Assembly: GCF_004359215.1 (NCBI RefSeq)
Contig: NC_090616.1
Location: forward strand, 2,688,296-2,752,295
Reading direction: 5' to 3'
Length of the DNA stretch: 64,000 nt
Origin: Bremia lactucae
Taxonomy: Eukaryota > Oomycota > Peronosporomycetes > Peronosporales > Peronosporaceae
Below, in pieces: positions 41,063-52,690 of this stretch; position 1 is the stretch's first letter, and each line of letters begins with the position of its first letter. Made by a program: the position numbers and the translations under genes. The notes below the pieces were generated by a model that worked only from the letters and a program-made list of their open reading frames with translations, made no database searches and was not told the DNA's origin.

Positions 41063-41149
41063 ACTTCTTCCTTATTTCCATGAATTAGGAATAATATTTA
41101 CTATTACTCTTATAGGAATAATACTTATGTAATGGGACACCCCGTTACA
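41063..41149 (-). repeat. LTR F fragment
   Basis: Matches the first part of the LTR at 16740-16828 (on plus, GGACACCCCGTTACA at its right end, 41135-41149). No polypurine tract follows. 41150-41335 between it and LTR A holds nothing I recognise. Confidence 0.65.
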
Positions 41150-41335
41150 GAAAGAAGGAGAAAAGTATTGTTGAAACGATTAAACGCGACCAAAGCTTCA
41201 GCTCGTCGAGCATTCCTTTAGGCGAGCACTTTAGAAGCAATCAAATGGACTTGACTGTGCACTAAATCATTCAGCTTACTTCAACTTTGCTACATCAATC
41301 GGAATACTCATGGTCAAAACAAGAATAAGTTCTAA

Positions 41336-41867
41336 TGTAACAGGCTAAAGTTGCCCTAATGTTACACAGTCCCCGTTAAGTACACTTGGTGTACTTAAAG
41401 GGATTGTCAATTACTTAATAGAAATTATTAGACCCAGCACTCGGGTGTGGTTCACATTTGTGATCAACCCTTGTGTATGTGATACACGTAGGTTTATTCA
41501 CATTAAGAGGGATGACGCCTAGCGTCATCCGTCACGCGAGGTACTAGAAAGATACGCTCGCAATACATATTAGTGTTATCGACAGAGATGACATTTTTGA
41601 TTGGTAAAAATAGGTATTCATATTTAATGCGATTAAATATATAGCAGTCTGAAAACTTCTTTCTACTTAGTAAGTGCGCACGAGGAGCCGAATTGCCACT
41701 ACTCTGACGCCACTTTACTAGAGTACTTAGTGCGTTTGGTGAGTTCGCTAAGGCGCCCACCACAACTACCTCACTGCACGCAAGAGAAGCTGATTTAAAC
41801 GCTTCCTCGCTGTGCTAGGGTGTGTGTCTAAGTAGAGAGTGGCCGCATTACGACGTGCCCGGCTAAA
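41336..41867 (+). repeat. LTR A, 5' LTR of a plus-strand element
   Basis: 532 bp starting TGTAACAGGC. It is followed two bases later by primer site TGGTAGCACTTGAAC (41870 onward) and then gag, so orientation and identity are clear. It lacks the terminal TACA (reads GGCTAAA). Confidence 0.85.
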
Positions 41868-41935
41868 CTTGGTAGCACTTGAACTCCTTCCCACAACCCC
41901 CACCTCTGCGTGTGTACTTGAGGATGACCCTCAAT

Positions 41936-43030
41936 ATTGATTGAGCTCATTTCCCCCACCTCTCCGAACATCAGGGAGGCAGCAGGGCATATAACGCAGA
42001 CCTTTAGTGAAAGCCCTGGCTAGGCTCTTCGGCAGTCCTACTGAGCAAGATGTTGCTCATTTGGAGCAGTTTGAGGCATTCGTGCTTGGACAGCGGAGAG
42101 CCGCGTTCGGGCCACAAGCCCTGCTGCGGCGGAGTCCGTCACTCAGACTCAGGATGAGCTGAGACATGAGCAGGCTGGGAGCGAGGCTCTCAACAGGACT
42201 GTTAAGATGCTCTCTGCCCGGCTGCATCAGCCGTAGCCCATTCGGATGGACCCGCCTAAGTTCGATGGAACTGCAGCGCATACAATTGTCCACTAGCTGT
42301 TAGCCGTGGAGCAATGCAGCTTCGCGCAGCTGATCGAGGACGAGAGCCGGATGATGTCGTACGCCATGTCGCACCTGCGCGGTAAGGCCTCAGAGTGGGC
42401 TTACTCGGCGCTTATGGCGGACGTTAAGGCGTTCCCTACATGGGCGATCTTTAAGACAAGGACTCGCTTCATGTATCAGCCGCCGAAAACGAAGTGTTGC
42501 TTCAGGCGCACTTCTTTGATGCGCGAGAGGCGAAGCGATCTCTGCAAGAGTATGTGCAAGAGATGCGCTCGCTGTCGACGTCCATTACCGTAAGCCCGAT
42601 TTTGGAGCACATTGAGGTGCCCACGTTTATGAACGGACTACGGCATGGCTCATCGCGACAGGCCCTTATCAGGAAGGTGCCGTCGACGATGGAAGAGGCA
42701 ATCCAAATTGCCTTAGTTGAGTAGCAATCCTACAACAGTGATTTGGCAACAGCTTGGTGCTAGCCGTCGACCGAGAGGTCAGATGCCACTCCCATGGAGT
42801 TGGGCTATTCAGATGTTGTCTGCTATAAATGCGACAAGCGCGGCCATATGATGGCTCGCTGCTATGCCAGACCCCCTGCTGAGACAATTATGCCCAGCAG
42901 CAGGACGCCCTTCCTAAAGGGTGGTGGCAAGATCCAGCGTGCGAGACGCATGAGTTCTGCATCGACCACTGAGGGGTCGGGAAATGCAAGAGCGAAGTAG
43001 GGGCGGGATGCCCTACTGACGCGGACTTTG
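41936..43030 (+). pseudogene. gag: Gypsy family A gag, second copy
   Basis: Highly eroded copy of the gag at 336-1400: QCSFAQLIEDESRMM, HLRGKASEWAYSALMADVKA, RSLQEYVQEMRSLSTSI and a knuckle CYKCDKRGHMMARC (about 42820-42861). At least six frame changes or stops. In this copy the frame continues from the knuckle to MSSASTTEG, showing the ancestral gag-protease phase. Confidence 0.82.
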
Positions 43031-43099
43031 AAGCTACCCTAGTTTTGAGTTGTCGAATAAAAATGATTAGCATAGTCCCTGAGGTCCCGAAATTTCCCC

Positions 43100-43290
43100 C
43101 CTCAACCCTGCTAGGTGATGACCTTTCTAGTGGATTCGGGTGCATCAAACATTTTGTGAAACTCGCGCTCTAAGAAAGAGACCGGCGATGTTTGAGTCGC
43201 TTTGCCAGGATGGCAAGACGAGAAGAGGCGACCGTTCGTTTAGCGAACGGCGCGCTCGTTAAGTCTGAGAAGGTTCAGGTAGAACTCGCC
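43100..43290 (+). pseudogene. pol: Gypsy family A protease scrap
   Basis: LLVDSGAS at about 43121-43144, then stops. Similarity to the first element ends at about 43280; the element is truncated. Confidence 0.65.
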
Positions 43291-43300
43291 TTCAGCTTTA

Positions 43301-43996
43301 GTGACTTCTCTTGTAAAGAGAGGTTCACAGAAAAGCGCACGAGGCGGCGCAGCGCAAGGCCAAGGTGATCACCCGTGCTGCCGGCAAGGCAGCGCAGCTC
43401 CCCAATGTCGAGGTGCGCGGAAGCTTGCTGTCGCAGAGCGCGAGCGACAGCAAGCTGCGAAGGCCAAGGCCCAGGCGAAGGCGGCAATGAACCAACAGAT
43501 CCGTTCACTTCGCTATGGGCAACAGCGAACCTCACAGAGGAAGCCAAACAACCCCACACCATCGACGCCTGCCAAAAGTGCCCAGGGGACTGCGGCTGGC
43601 GATGGTTCGACGACAGCGAAGAACGCTGGCGACAGTGTGCCGAACAGCGCGAGCGACAGCACGCCGAATAGCTTGGGCGACTGCACGCCAAACGACGAAG
43701 GTGCCACCACGATGAACGGTACATACAACTGCATGGTGGACGGCGCGGGCACCAGCACGCCGAACGGTGTCGAGTCACCGACGACCAAAAGCAACGACGA
43801 TCAGGAACGTACGAGCATCAACGACGACGAGGAGCTCGCAGACACGCTGATGGAATCGGTCAGCGACCTGAATGACCCGATGCGAATCGAAGATCTCGGG
43901 CAAGGCGAGGAGTGGTCGAACGGATCAGATTGTGATGACAAACACGCCACCGTAGACAACAGTCCGGCTACGATCCCAGGATGCGAGAGGGGCCAG
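43301..43996 (+). CDS. Unrecognised open frame, acidic and Asn/Ser/Thr-rich (partial)
   Basis: Open for 232 codons into the N gap. The first part is basic and Ala/Gln-rich (ERERQQAAKAKAQAKAAMNQ), predicted helical. The rest is low complexity with repeated TPN and SxGD-like phrases (DSTPNSLGDCTPNDEG) and an acidic tail (DDEELADTLMESVSDLND). At the start another frame (AHEAAQRKAKVITRAAGKAA) looks equally protein-like, so a frameshift near 43425 is possible. It is more GC-rich than its surroundings. I do not recognise it; it could be a host gene exon or a transposon ORF. Confidence 0.4.
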
Positions 43997-44096
43997 NNNN
44001 NNNNNNNNNNNNNNNNNNNNNNNNNNNNNNNNNNNNNNNNNNNNNNNNNNNNNNNNNNNNNNNNNNNNNNNNNNNNNNNNNNNNNNNNNNNNNNNN
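43997..44096. other. Assembly gap, 100 N
   Basis: Round 100-N spacer interrupting the open frame of 43301-43996. Confidence 0.99.
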
Positions 44097-44159
44097 ACAG
44101 CATTGGAAAACGTTGTTGTCTCCATGTTAGGAGCATTACGAGAAGTTTGGATAGGCTAT

Positions 44160-44650
44160 AAAGCACCATCATCCTTCCTCATTAGCTTGCTGTACTCATC
44201 ACTACTATGATGTGATGGCAGCGGTGTCGACTCATTGTAATCGACAATGAGCGACGGATCTACATCCTCACTGAGGAAGTGGGATGGATCGTTCAGTCCA
44301 GTCAATGCGACAGCAGCAGTAGCTGTCGACGTTGTAACTATGACACTGCACGATGGTGGCGTGTTAACGCGAATCCTAGAGCGCGCTATTCTAGACGCTC
44401 ATAATTATTATGGCGTCTTTATCTCATGGTAAGCACAGGGGAAATCGCTTTGACGGTCGTGTTGCGTTCAAATAAACCGCCCGACCAATATGAGGAGGAA
44501 TTCACGCGCCGTTTTCAACCGCATTGCGATGCGGAGAAACGGCGATTACAGCGAATTAATTTTGCCGGCTTGGGTGTGAAAGAAATCATGGGCGGTACTG
44601 TACTTCCTGTTTCTTCTTTCACCACGCTACAGACGGATAAGGATTTGTGA
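44160..44650. pseudogene. Fragments of the LTR-A-side antisense ORF
   Basis: 44160-44330 matches part of 9640-9790 in reverse orientation. 44341-44650 matches 10130-10400 directly: ILERAILDAHNYYGVFISW, then LTVVLRSNKPPDQYEEEF and INFAGLGVKEIMGGTVLP to a stop at 44648. It lies just beyond the 3' end of a minus-strand gypsy pol, the place expected of an antisense ORF. Confidence 0.5.
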
Positions 44651-46118
44651 TTTTTTCTGGATCAAAAACCAAAATCAGACTACCCACATAAAATACGGGG
44701 TGTGTCTTAATATACGAGGGAAGGTGAGCCTAAAATTTAGCTCTCCAACCTCTTCTACCACCGTAAATGGCCCAATGAAACGCGGCAATAACTTCGTAAT
44801 ACCACCAGGTAGTACAGAAAATGCATTTTACGTAGGGTAGCAGTGCTTAATAGTACCTTTTCTCCCACACTAAAGCATTTACTTTTGCGACCATTTCGGT
44901 CAGCATATTCTTTTTGTTTTCCTGTGCGCTTGCCATCGCGTCACGGACTTTTGTGTGATGGCTAATCAGTCATCCCCAAAGGGTCGAGCCTCGCTCACGC
45001 TTTTTGCATCTAACTCGCCTGTGACACCGCCGAGAGGTCAGTCATGGGGCGTTGTTTTATTGACCACTGCTTATTGGTAGGGTCATTAGGGCAAGTTTCT
45101 GTCGTTGGCATGATATCCTCGCGGGTCATCGTCATATTGAAGAAACTATGTCCCGCTTTCGCACCGAGCGTATTGAGGGGCCCTCCCCCGCTAAGACTCG
45201 GGCTGCGCACAAACGAGACTGGCGTCCGAGGATGGCGCAGTCTGTTCATGTAAACGGTCTTACCCGTACTGGTGTGAACACTGTTATTTATAGCAAATCC
45301 ACGTAGGGCAATAGTTTGCTCTATTCTTTCGGAGTCGCTATCGTGCGCAATACATTACCACGACCCGATTGGCACGTTCTGTTTGGCCATCGGTATGGCC
45401 ATCGGTATGGCCATCGGTATGGCGATTATCTGCGGTCGACATGTAGGGCTTCCTACCTAACAGCTCAAACACATGTCGCCAAAAACTGACGTAAAACGTG
45501 GACTTCGGTCCGATACTACGGACTTGGACATCCCGTGTAGTCGGTATACGTGATCCACGAACAAGAGAGCTGCCTCCTTGCCTGTGATCGATGTCTTACA
45601 TGGTGCTAAGTGCACCATTTTGCTCAGTCTGTCTACAAAGGTGACGAGCCCCGTCCGACCCATGTCATGCCAAACATGAATTCCAGAGTTACTGACTTCC
45701 AACAGTTGGTTGGATCTGGTAGCAGCTTCAGTGGCGCACTTCTGAGCGGTGCAAGCTTAACGAACTGACACTGTTCGCAAGAGCAAATATAGTTGGCCAT
45801 TCATCGATATAGGTGAGGCCACTAAAATTCTCCTGACACTTTTAAAAAAAGTGTTTTCACGGCCCAGATGTCCACTAGATGGTGCATCATGGAGATCGTG
45901 AAGAATCATTAACTTCAGATCTGTACATAGATTCTTAAGAGATCACAAGGTGCCAATTGATGCCGTATCACTCCATCGCTGAAGCTAAAGTGATTCAGCT
46001 TAGCCTTTAGGTGCGACGGAAGGAAAACCTTTCGTCCACCGAAGTGATCCAACAGCAGGCGACAATGTTCGTCCTGGCTGTAGCTCTCCTTTACTTTGGA
46101 GACCAATGAGTTCGTCAC
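44651..46118 (-). pseudogene. pol: Eroded gypsy integrase, minus strand
   Basis: 5' to 3': a pre-integrase stretch (46118-45915, CRLLLDHFGGRKVFL); zinc-binding HDAPSSGHLGRENTF (about 45890); core TGLVTFVDRLSKMVHLAP and VVSDRSPRFTSVF (45702-45457); then repeated HTDG units before GQTERANRV (about 45420-45370). A degraded C-terminal GPY/F region follows (45000-44660). Related to the other gypsy integrases here but clearly diverged. The catalytic Glu region contains a 12-bp tandem duplication. Confidence 0.75.
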
Positions 46119-46169
46119 GTGCTATGCCTTCATGACTGCCAACGTTAACGACTCAACTTGTGCCTTAGC

Positions 46170-46571
46170 ACGAGACAAGCCGAGGCCCATTCTGATGGAC
46201 CAGCCCAAGTTCGATAGAACTGCAGCGCACACGATTGTCCAATGGCTGTTAGCCGTGGAGCAATGCGGTGTGGCGCAGCTCATCGAAGACACCCGGATGG
46301 AATCGTTCGCCATTCCTCATTTGCGCGGTAAGGCCTCCGAGTGGGCTTACTCGGCGCTTATGGCGAACTGTAAGGGGTTCCCTTCATGGGCTATCTTAAG
46401 GCAAAGATTCGCGCCATGACCAGCCGCCAAACAACGAAGTGTTGCTTTAGGCGCGCTTCTTTGGAGCGCGACAGGCGAAGCGATCTCTACAAGAGAATGT
46501 GCAGGAAATGCGCTCACTGTCGGCATCCATTACAGTGGGTTCGATACTGAAATACATTAAGGTGCCCACGT
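46170..46571 (+). pseudogene. gag: Family A gag fragment
   Basis: MDQPKFDRTAAHTIVQWLLA, EQCGVAQLIED and HLRGKASEWAYSALMANCKG match gag of 336-1400. It is frame-shifted after 46415 and ends before the knuckle. Confidence 0.8.
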
Positions 46572-46591
46572 TTAGGGTGGACTGCGATGAC

Positions 46592-47357
46592 CAAAGGAGA
46601 GTCACTGATACAGTTTCGTTGGTTTCTGGGAGACTATGCTAGCAGCCCTTCGGACTCGTAACAAACGATACGTGGGGCTGTAGTGACATATTAGGCATAG
46701 CGGCCACCTTCTTGCAACGTAGCATTTATGTCGTCCAAAGAATCGAACAACCTACAGTGGCTTGGCGCTGTAAGAGGACCCGCCCAACCGTCATACACCA
46801 AAAAGGAAGGCTGGTGGAAACAGCAGCAGAACATTCCATACCGCTAGTGGATTGGGTAAATGAACTCCGGGCAACAAAAAACAAGATTATTGATAAGGCA
46901 AAACATCCCATCGTCCTCTAATTATGGGATAAGCATTTTTCAGCATTTTCGCAAGACGTTCATCCAGATTTGGTAGAAGAGTAGACGGCTTTGGCGATCA
47001 CGACAACACTCGCCGACACCGTAACTTATCACTTTTGCTCAACGGTCTTTAGGCTGTTCATATCGGAGGAACCGCAAAGAGCTAGAGAGTTTATACTAGC
47101 CACACCGGATGAGATGGGTCCGCGAAACGGCGAATGCTTTGTAAGTCATCAAATAATGACACCCAGCACACAGCGAAAATGATTCTGCCAATTATCGCTC
47201 GCAAAGAAGCTGGCCCAAAAAATATACACGCACGGCAGTTGGTGACGAAGAAGATGAGGGGGAGTTCGGCGCGGCAACGGCGCTTGTCATTAAGAAGGAA
47301 AAAGACGACCCACACCAGACGGCAGCAGACTATAGGATAGACAGGGATGACTGGTAG
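46592..47357 (+). pseudogene. Possible OTU-like protein fragment with acidic tail
   Basis: A short frame (MTKGESLIQFRWFLGDYA) followed by a second frame (from about 46660) reading DTWGCSDILGIAATFLQRSI and YVVQ, continuing with two stops to about 47182 and then an acidic end (GDEEDEGEFGAATALVIKKE) to a stop at 47357. The spacing Trp-Gly, Ala, Ile-Tyr-Val is typical of the strand preceding the His loop in OTU-family cysteine proteases. The catalytic Cys region would lie upstream and is absent. The OTU assignment is tentative; it could be a transposon-borne gene. Confidence 0.3.
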
Positions 47358-47391
47358 GAGGCATGTCATTAGGTTGCTAAACAGTCACAAT

Positions 47392-49262
47392 ATCACCTTT
47401 CTTGATGTTTGTTCAGTGAAGCAATTATTTGGTTAGCTTGAGACTGGCAACAAATTTGTTGTGTTTGTCTTTTGCAAGTGCCTTTGTCATGCCATCGGCT
47501 ACCATGTCTTCAGTGCACTGGTATTCCAACTCAATAATCTTCATTTTCACACTTTCACGAATAAAATGGTATTTAATGTCGATATGTTTGGTCCTTGCGT
47601 GGTAGACCGGACTCTTTGCCAATACGATACATCCTTGGTTGTCTTGATAAATAGTTGTCGCATCACCATGAAATTTTTTTTGGTCCTGAGAAGTAGTCGG
47701 AGCGAAAGTGCTTTCTGAGTTGCGTTGTTAAGACTCATGTACTCGGCTTCTGTACGTGAAAGTTGCCACTGCTGGCTGCCGCTTGGACTTTCACGAAATG
47801 ACGCTACCGTTAACAAGAAAACATAGCCTGTTGTTGATCGTCGCGTATCCAAATCACCAGCCAATTAGCATCAGCAAAGCCAATGAGCTCTCCCTTGTTA
47901 GCGTCGTCGAATAATATTCCAATGTCTTGCGTTGTCTTCAAATACTTTAGAACCCGCTTGGCTGTATTCTAGTGCGATTTTTAGTACTTCTCGCAAAACT
48001 TAGCCACCTCTCCCACGGCGTGTGCAATGTCTGGTCGAGTACAAGTTGCCACGTACATTAGTGCTTTTACAAGCTCACGATAAGGGAACTTTGATACAAA
48101 AGCTGCATCTTGTACTGGCTTGACAGGTTTTATATTGCTGTCCGCTAGAGTATGTACATCTTTGCAGTGTTCCATGCCAAATTTTTCTGCAAGTCGCTTG
48201 ATGTATGCACGCTGGTCAATCTTGATTACCTTGCTCCTTTGGTCGCGATGTATCTCAATCTCAAGCAGTATTTTAGCTCGCCAAATTCCTTAATACTGAA
48301 ATCAATCTTCAATGCGCCCTTAGTCACTTCAACGTGCTCCTTCTTTCTGCCGAAGAGCATCAAATCTTCGACGTATATGATAACAATACTGTATTCCTCT
48401 GCTGACTTTCGAACGTAGACGCACGGGTCTGCGGCAAAGCAATCAAAACCTTGGCTTTCTAGGTGTTGATTTAGCTTGTTGTTCCATTGCCGCGCGGCTT
48501 GCTAAGTTCCATAGGTGCCTTTCCAAGCAGACACTTCTTATTTGGACAAGTGAAGTCTTCGAAACCGTCCGGCTGATCCATGTATATCTCTTCTTCCACT
48601 TTGCCGTACAAGAAAGCTGTGTCAACATCACTGCCGCTGTCGCTATCGCAGCGTTTATCGACTCTTTTCGAGACACTGGAGCAATCGTATCTCCGTAGGC
48701 AATGCCAGGTCGCTGGGTAATCCTTTAGCAACAAGTCGCGCCTTAAACTTGATAACTGCTCGCTTGGGTCGCGCTATATCCGAAAGACTTACTTGCACCC
48801 AATCGCCTTCTTTTCTTTTTTTTCTATGCTTCATTAGTAGCTCTTGCGCAGAAGAAGATATGCTTGACTTGGCTTTTGGGCTTACCCATACTTCAAGATT
48901 AGGATGTCAAATAATTTTGACAAAAGAGCTTGATGGCATGAGAATTAAGCTACCATCAGCTACTACAAAAAAATTGCTAATGATTTTAAGACGTTGATCA
49001 TGATATGGCACCGTAACGAGGCGGAGCCCTGCGCAAATTTTTCACGGAACGGGAATTCAGGAGCGCAGTAGGGGCGGATGGGAGCGCAATTTGTAACCGT
49101 TCGGGTAAATCAAGACATTGGCGGAACAGCTGGACGCATAATAAAATTATTAAACAATTAAATTTATTCTTTTTAGGCATATTCTTTAGCTACCTCGTCT
49201 TATGATCATGAAGTGACTTCATGTTGCTCTCCATTGCTTCAAGCCACTGGCTCTTGTATTTG
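47392..49262 (-). pseudogene. pol: Copia element H: RT and RNase H
   Basis: 5' to 3' on minus: SQWLEAMESNMKSLHDHKTR (about 49255-49195), an unrelated insert at about 48985-49180, [13 protein letters not shown] (48760), [20 protein letters not shown] (48620-48560), ALMYVATCTRPDIAHAVGEV (48070-48010), [15 protein letters not shown] and SRTEAEYMSL (47860-47740), and HARTKHIDIKYHFIRESVKM (47600-47540) ending at 47425. These are copia-type RT (RVT_2) and RNase H. A tract AAAGGTGA precedes a possible LTR edge at 47392. Many frameshifts. Confidence 0.82.
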
Positions 49263-49381
49263 CTCGTTATCACCTCACTGCATGACGTCGCTTTCTCCCT
49301 ATCATTCCCTTTAGTGTGGAGGCAGCAAAGCGAGCCGAATTTGCCCTCAAAATCGTCCAAGTTAAACACTCCTAGAGGGTC

Positions 49382-49731
49382 GAGATTGCAAACCGGAAAG
49401 TAATATATATTTTTGAGTTTATCTCAATCTTACCGTTAATTCTTTCCTATCGTTCGCTGCACCCCCTTTTTCACATATGTGGACTACCATGAAATGGGAA
49501 ACGTCACTGTCTGGCGGTACCGTGCTGGTGAATCCCAAACACCAGTCCCGAAGGTTTTATTTTTCTGTCGTTGCCGGGTATCGAACCGGTGACCTGTGGG
49601 ATGCACCGCCATGCCTTACCCGACTGAGCCACACCACACGATATTTTCCACACTCAAATTTTCCGTATTATTCTTGTCATACGATCCCTCGCCATAGTTC
49701 CCTTATACACGTATATGCATAAAGCGCAACA
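49382..49731 (-). repeat. Copia LTR G, minus orientation, containing tRNA-like promoter boxes
   Basis: 350 bp starting TGTTGCGC (minus, 49731) and matching 56122-56480. Lies within copia H pol. The 45-bp end of the LTR is missing. Contains A box 49620-49631 and B box 49577-49587 on the minus strand. The adjacent 22 bp (TGATGAGCTCATCAA core) match the end of the copia interior at 56.1 kb, which identifies the unit as a 3' LTR. Confidence 0.7.
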
Positions 49732-49792
49732 CTTTTGATGAGCTCATCAATCTTCAACATACTTCACAAGTGTTATGTAATTCGTATTTCAC

Positions 49793-52055
49793 GTTATGAG
49801 CCCAAGTAACTATTCCAGTATCAGAGTGCAGCTCTTCTATGGGAGCAACTACACTTTGTGGAGTTTCAAGATGAGGATGATATCATGTCGTAGGGACTTT
49901 GGGCGGCGATTACCGGCGAAGCGCCCATATCCATACCAACGGAGCAGCAGGTACACGCGGCAATTGTCCTGAACCTCAGTGACTCGCAGCTTACGTACGT
50001 TGTAAGTGCACAGAGCGCGCGGGATGCGTCGATCGCTATTAAAAGCTTTCGTGAGACCCAGTACATGGCACATCGACTCTGGACCAAGGAAAAGTTTGCG
50101 TCTTGCCGGTACACGTCCTCAAGCATCAGCGAGAATGTCATGGCTTTAGAAAGCTCGTGCTAGAGATGAAGAGCGCAAGTTGTGGGCCAAGTGAAGAAGA
50201 TGTATGTGTTACTATGCTTCGGAGTTTGCCCACTAACTACGAGAGCCTTGTCCAGGCATTTCGAATGTCTATCGAGTCGTTCAGATTTGGGGATCTGGTG
50301 AGCAAGCTGCTCGCCGAAGAAGTGCGTCAGAAGGATTCGGCGCGTATCGAAAAACAACGGCGCTTCTCACCAACTTAAGAATGCGTAGAAGTCCCTATGG
50401 AAGCAGCGTGGGCGTAGAATAAAGGCAGCGTCCGGACGTGCTTTAACTGTGGCAAGACGGGCCACTATGCGAGAGACTGCCGATCTAAAAAGCGTGGGTC
50501 GCCGAGTTACGAAGATCAGACTAATGTTGCATTTTATGCGGCTGAATCGTCAGCAAGCGGTGCGTGGGTTATCGACAGCGGGTCTTCGACCCATATGTGC
50601 AAGGACCGTGAATCCTTTGTGGAGTACATCGCGTTAGAAAATTCGCAGAGTATTTCGAGCGCAAAGAAGAGCGCAAGGTTAAAATTTCTGTCATAGAACA
50701 GTTGCGCTGCGCGTTCGGTCGGGAAGCTCTTGGATTAACGCAAATTTGGAGAGGACACTGCATTTTAAAAATCTGAACAAAAACCTATTTTCAGTAACAG
50801 CGGCATCCGCACGGGGCTTGACTATTGAAATAACCAAAGACAAATACGTCGTGAAGTCTGGAAGCAAGACTGTTGCGACAGGATCAGAAAAAGGCAAACT
50901 CTTTTATCTAAAACCGGACGCCAAAGAAGAATGCCACGCTTCTTTTAGCGAATCGGGTGTGTGGCATCGACGGCTTGGTCACACCTCGCACCGAACAGTA
51001 AAAATAAAATGATTAAGGACGGCCGTATTACCAGTGCCAAGGTTGAGACGGAAGGTGTTTGTGAAGCTTGTGCTACAGCCAAACAAGTCAAGAAGACATT
51101 CCAAACAAGCGATGCGGTGCTGGAAGAGAGGGAGAGTATGCGCTCATATAGCGTCGTATGCTCGGACGTTCTTGGTCCAATTAGCCTTGCTTCATTATCC
51201 GGCTTTAGGTACATGATGCCTTTTATAATGATGAAGAGTCGTTATGTCACTGTGTATCCTATGCGAATCAAGAGCGAATTGCTGGAAGCATTTTTCTTGC
51301 GAAGATCTGCAAGGAAGTCAAGACGATGCCAGGAGCGAGAGTTAAGGTCTTATGTCGTGATAATGGAGGCGAATATCGAAACGCTCGAATGACTACAATC
51401 TGTGGGAACAGCTCAGGATCAAGCAAGAGTTTACTGTGCCGTACAACCCACCGCAAAATGGCATGGCTGAACGAATGAATAGAACTCTCGTCGAAATGAC
51501 AAGATGTATGCCCAAAGACAGTGACCTAGACAAGCGCTATTGGTGTGAGGCGATGGTGACAGCAGCAGACACATGATATGTGCTGCCGAATTCGTAAAGC
51601 AAAAATTTATGTTCTTTTGAGCTGGTATTCAAGCGGAAACCACATGTAGAGCACATGCGTGTATTTGGCACCGTATGCTATGCACATCTCACCACAGAAA
51701 GGCGAAAGAAGCTGGACGATTCTGGGACTAGGTGCTATATTCTAGGATACGCAAAACAACAGAAGGCATACAGACTCATAAATGCAATTGATGGCTTAAT
51801 CGTCACAGCAAGCAAGACAAAGATTAGCGGTACCAAGGGCACCTTTGACGTGATTGACAACGTGGTAATAGACAATACAAATGTCCAAGCACCATCGGCA
51901 GTGGACCCTCAAACGCCACCTCTGCGCCTACACTCGACAACTAAAAGGCACGAATTTCCAACAGGATGTGTTCTCACGCGAGAATTTTGCACTCCTGGCA
52001 AGGATGGAGAAGAAGAGTGGAGCGCAAGAATTGAGGTGTCGTTCGCTATGAATAA
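49793..52055 (+). pseudogene. pol: Copia element C1: gag to integrase
   Basis: Starts at a GTTATGAGCCCAAG site (49793-49806) overlapping ATG 49797. Gag has MKSASCGPSEEDVCVTMLRS, and a zinc knuckle CFNCGKTGHYARDC (50439-50480) is intact. The protease reads WVIDSGSSTHMCKD (about 50568-50609). The pre-integrase domain is VWHRRLGHTSHRTV (50962), and integrase remnants are CSDVLGPISLA, NPPQNGMAERMNRTLVEMTR and MRVFGTVCYAHL (51655). It is truncated near 52055 by C2. At least eight frameshifts or stops; RT and RNase H absent. Confidence 0.85.
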
Positions 52056-52059
52056 GAGT

Positions 52060-52690
52060 TTCCAAACCATCGTAAGCTCATCTTCAAGCTCATAGCGTAA
52101 CGTAACTCAATAGGCTATGAGCCCAAGCAACGACTCCGGTTTCAAGATTGAGCCTTTTGATGGCTCAAACTACGTACTATGGAGCTACAAGATGAAGATG
52201 TGCCTCATGTCCAAGGGGCTATGGGGAGCTGTCTTCTGTGTAGACGCTCCGAATGCAGTATAGGAGCAGCAAGCGTACGCTGCGATCGCGCTGAACCTGA
52301 GTGACGCGCAGTTGATGCACATAATCGACGCGACGACGGCGAGAGAGGCGTGGGGAAGGCTGGCGAAGTTTCATCGCACACAAGACATGGCGAATCGACT
52401 TCGGCTTAAGGAGAAGTTTGCCTCATTCAAGTGTACGGCTTCAAGCATCAGTGGTCACGTGACAGAGCTTTAAGCTCTAGTGATGAAGATGAATAGAGCT
52501 AACTGTGGGCCAAGTGAAGAGGACGTATGTGCGGTGATGCTGAGGAGTCTACCTGCAAGCTACGAGAGCTTAGTGCAGGCTTTCGCGTGTCGGTGTCAAG
52601 TTTTGATTTCAGCGACCTCTGAAGCAAGTTGGATGCTGGGGAAGTGCGGCACAAAGACACGGCACGTCTAGAAGAAGCAGCGGCTCTTTA
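52060..52690 (+). pseudogene. gag: Copia element C2: LTR tail and gag
   Basis: An LTR end (to TCA at 52109) is followed by GGCTATGAGCCCAAG (52113-52127) and ATG 52117: MSPSNDSGFKIEPFDGSNYV, LWSYKMKMCLMSKGLWGAV, with stops at about 52261 and 52471. RANCGPSEEDVCAVMLRSLP matches C1. It ends near 52690 where minus-strand C3 sequence begins. Confidence 0.8.
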
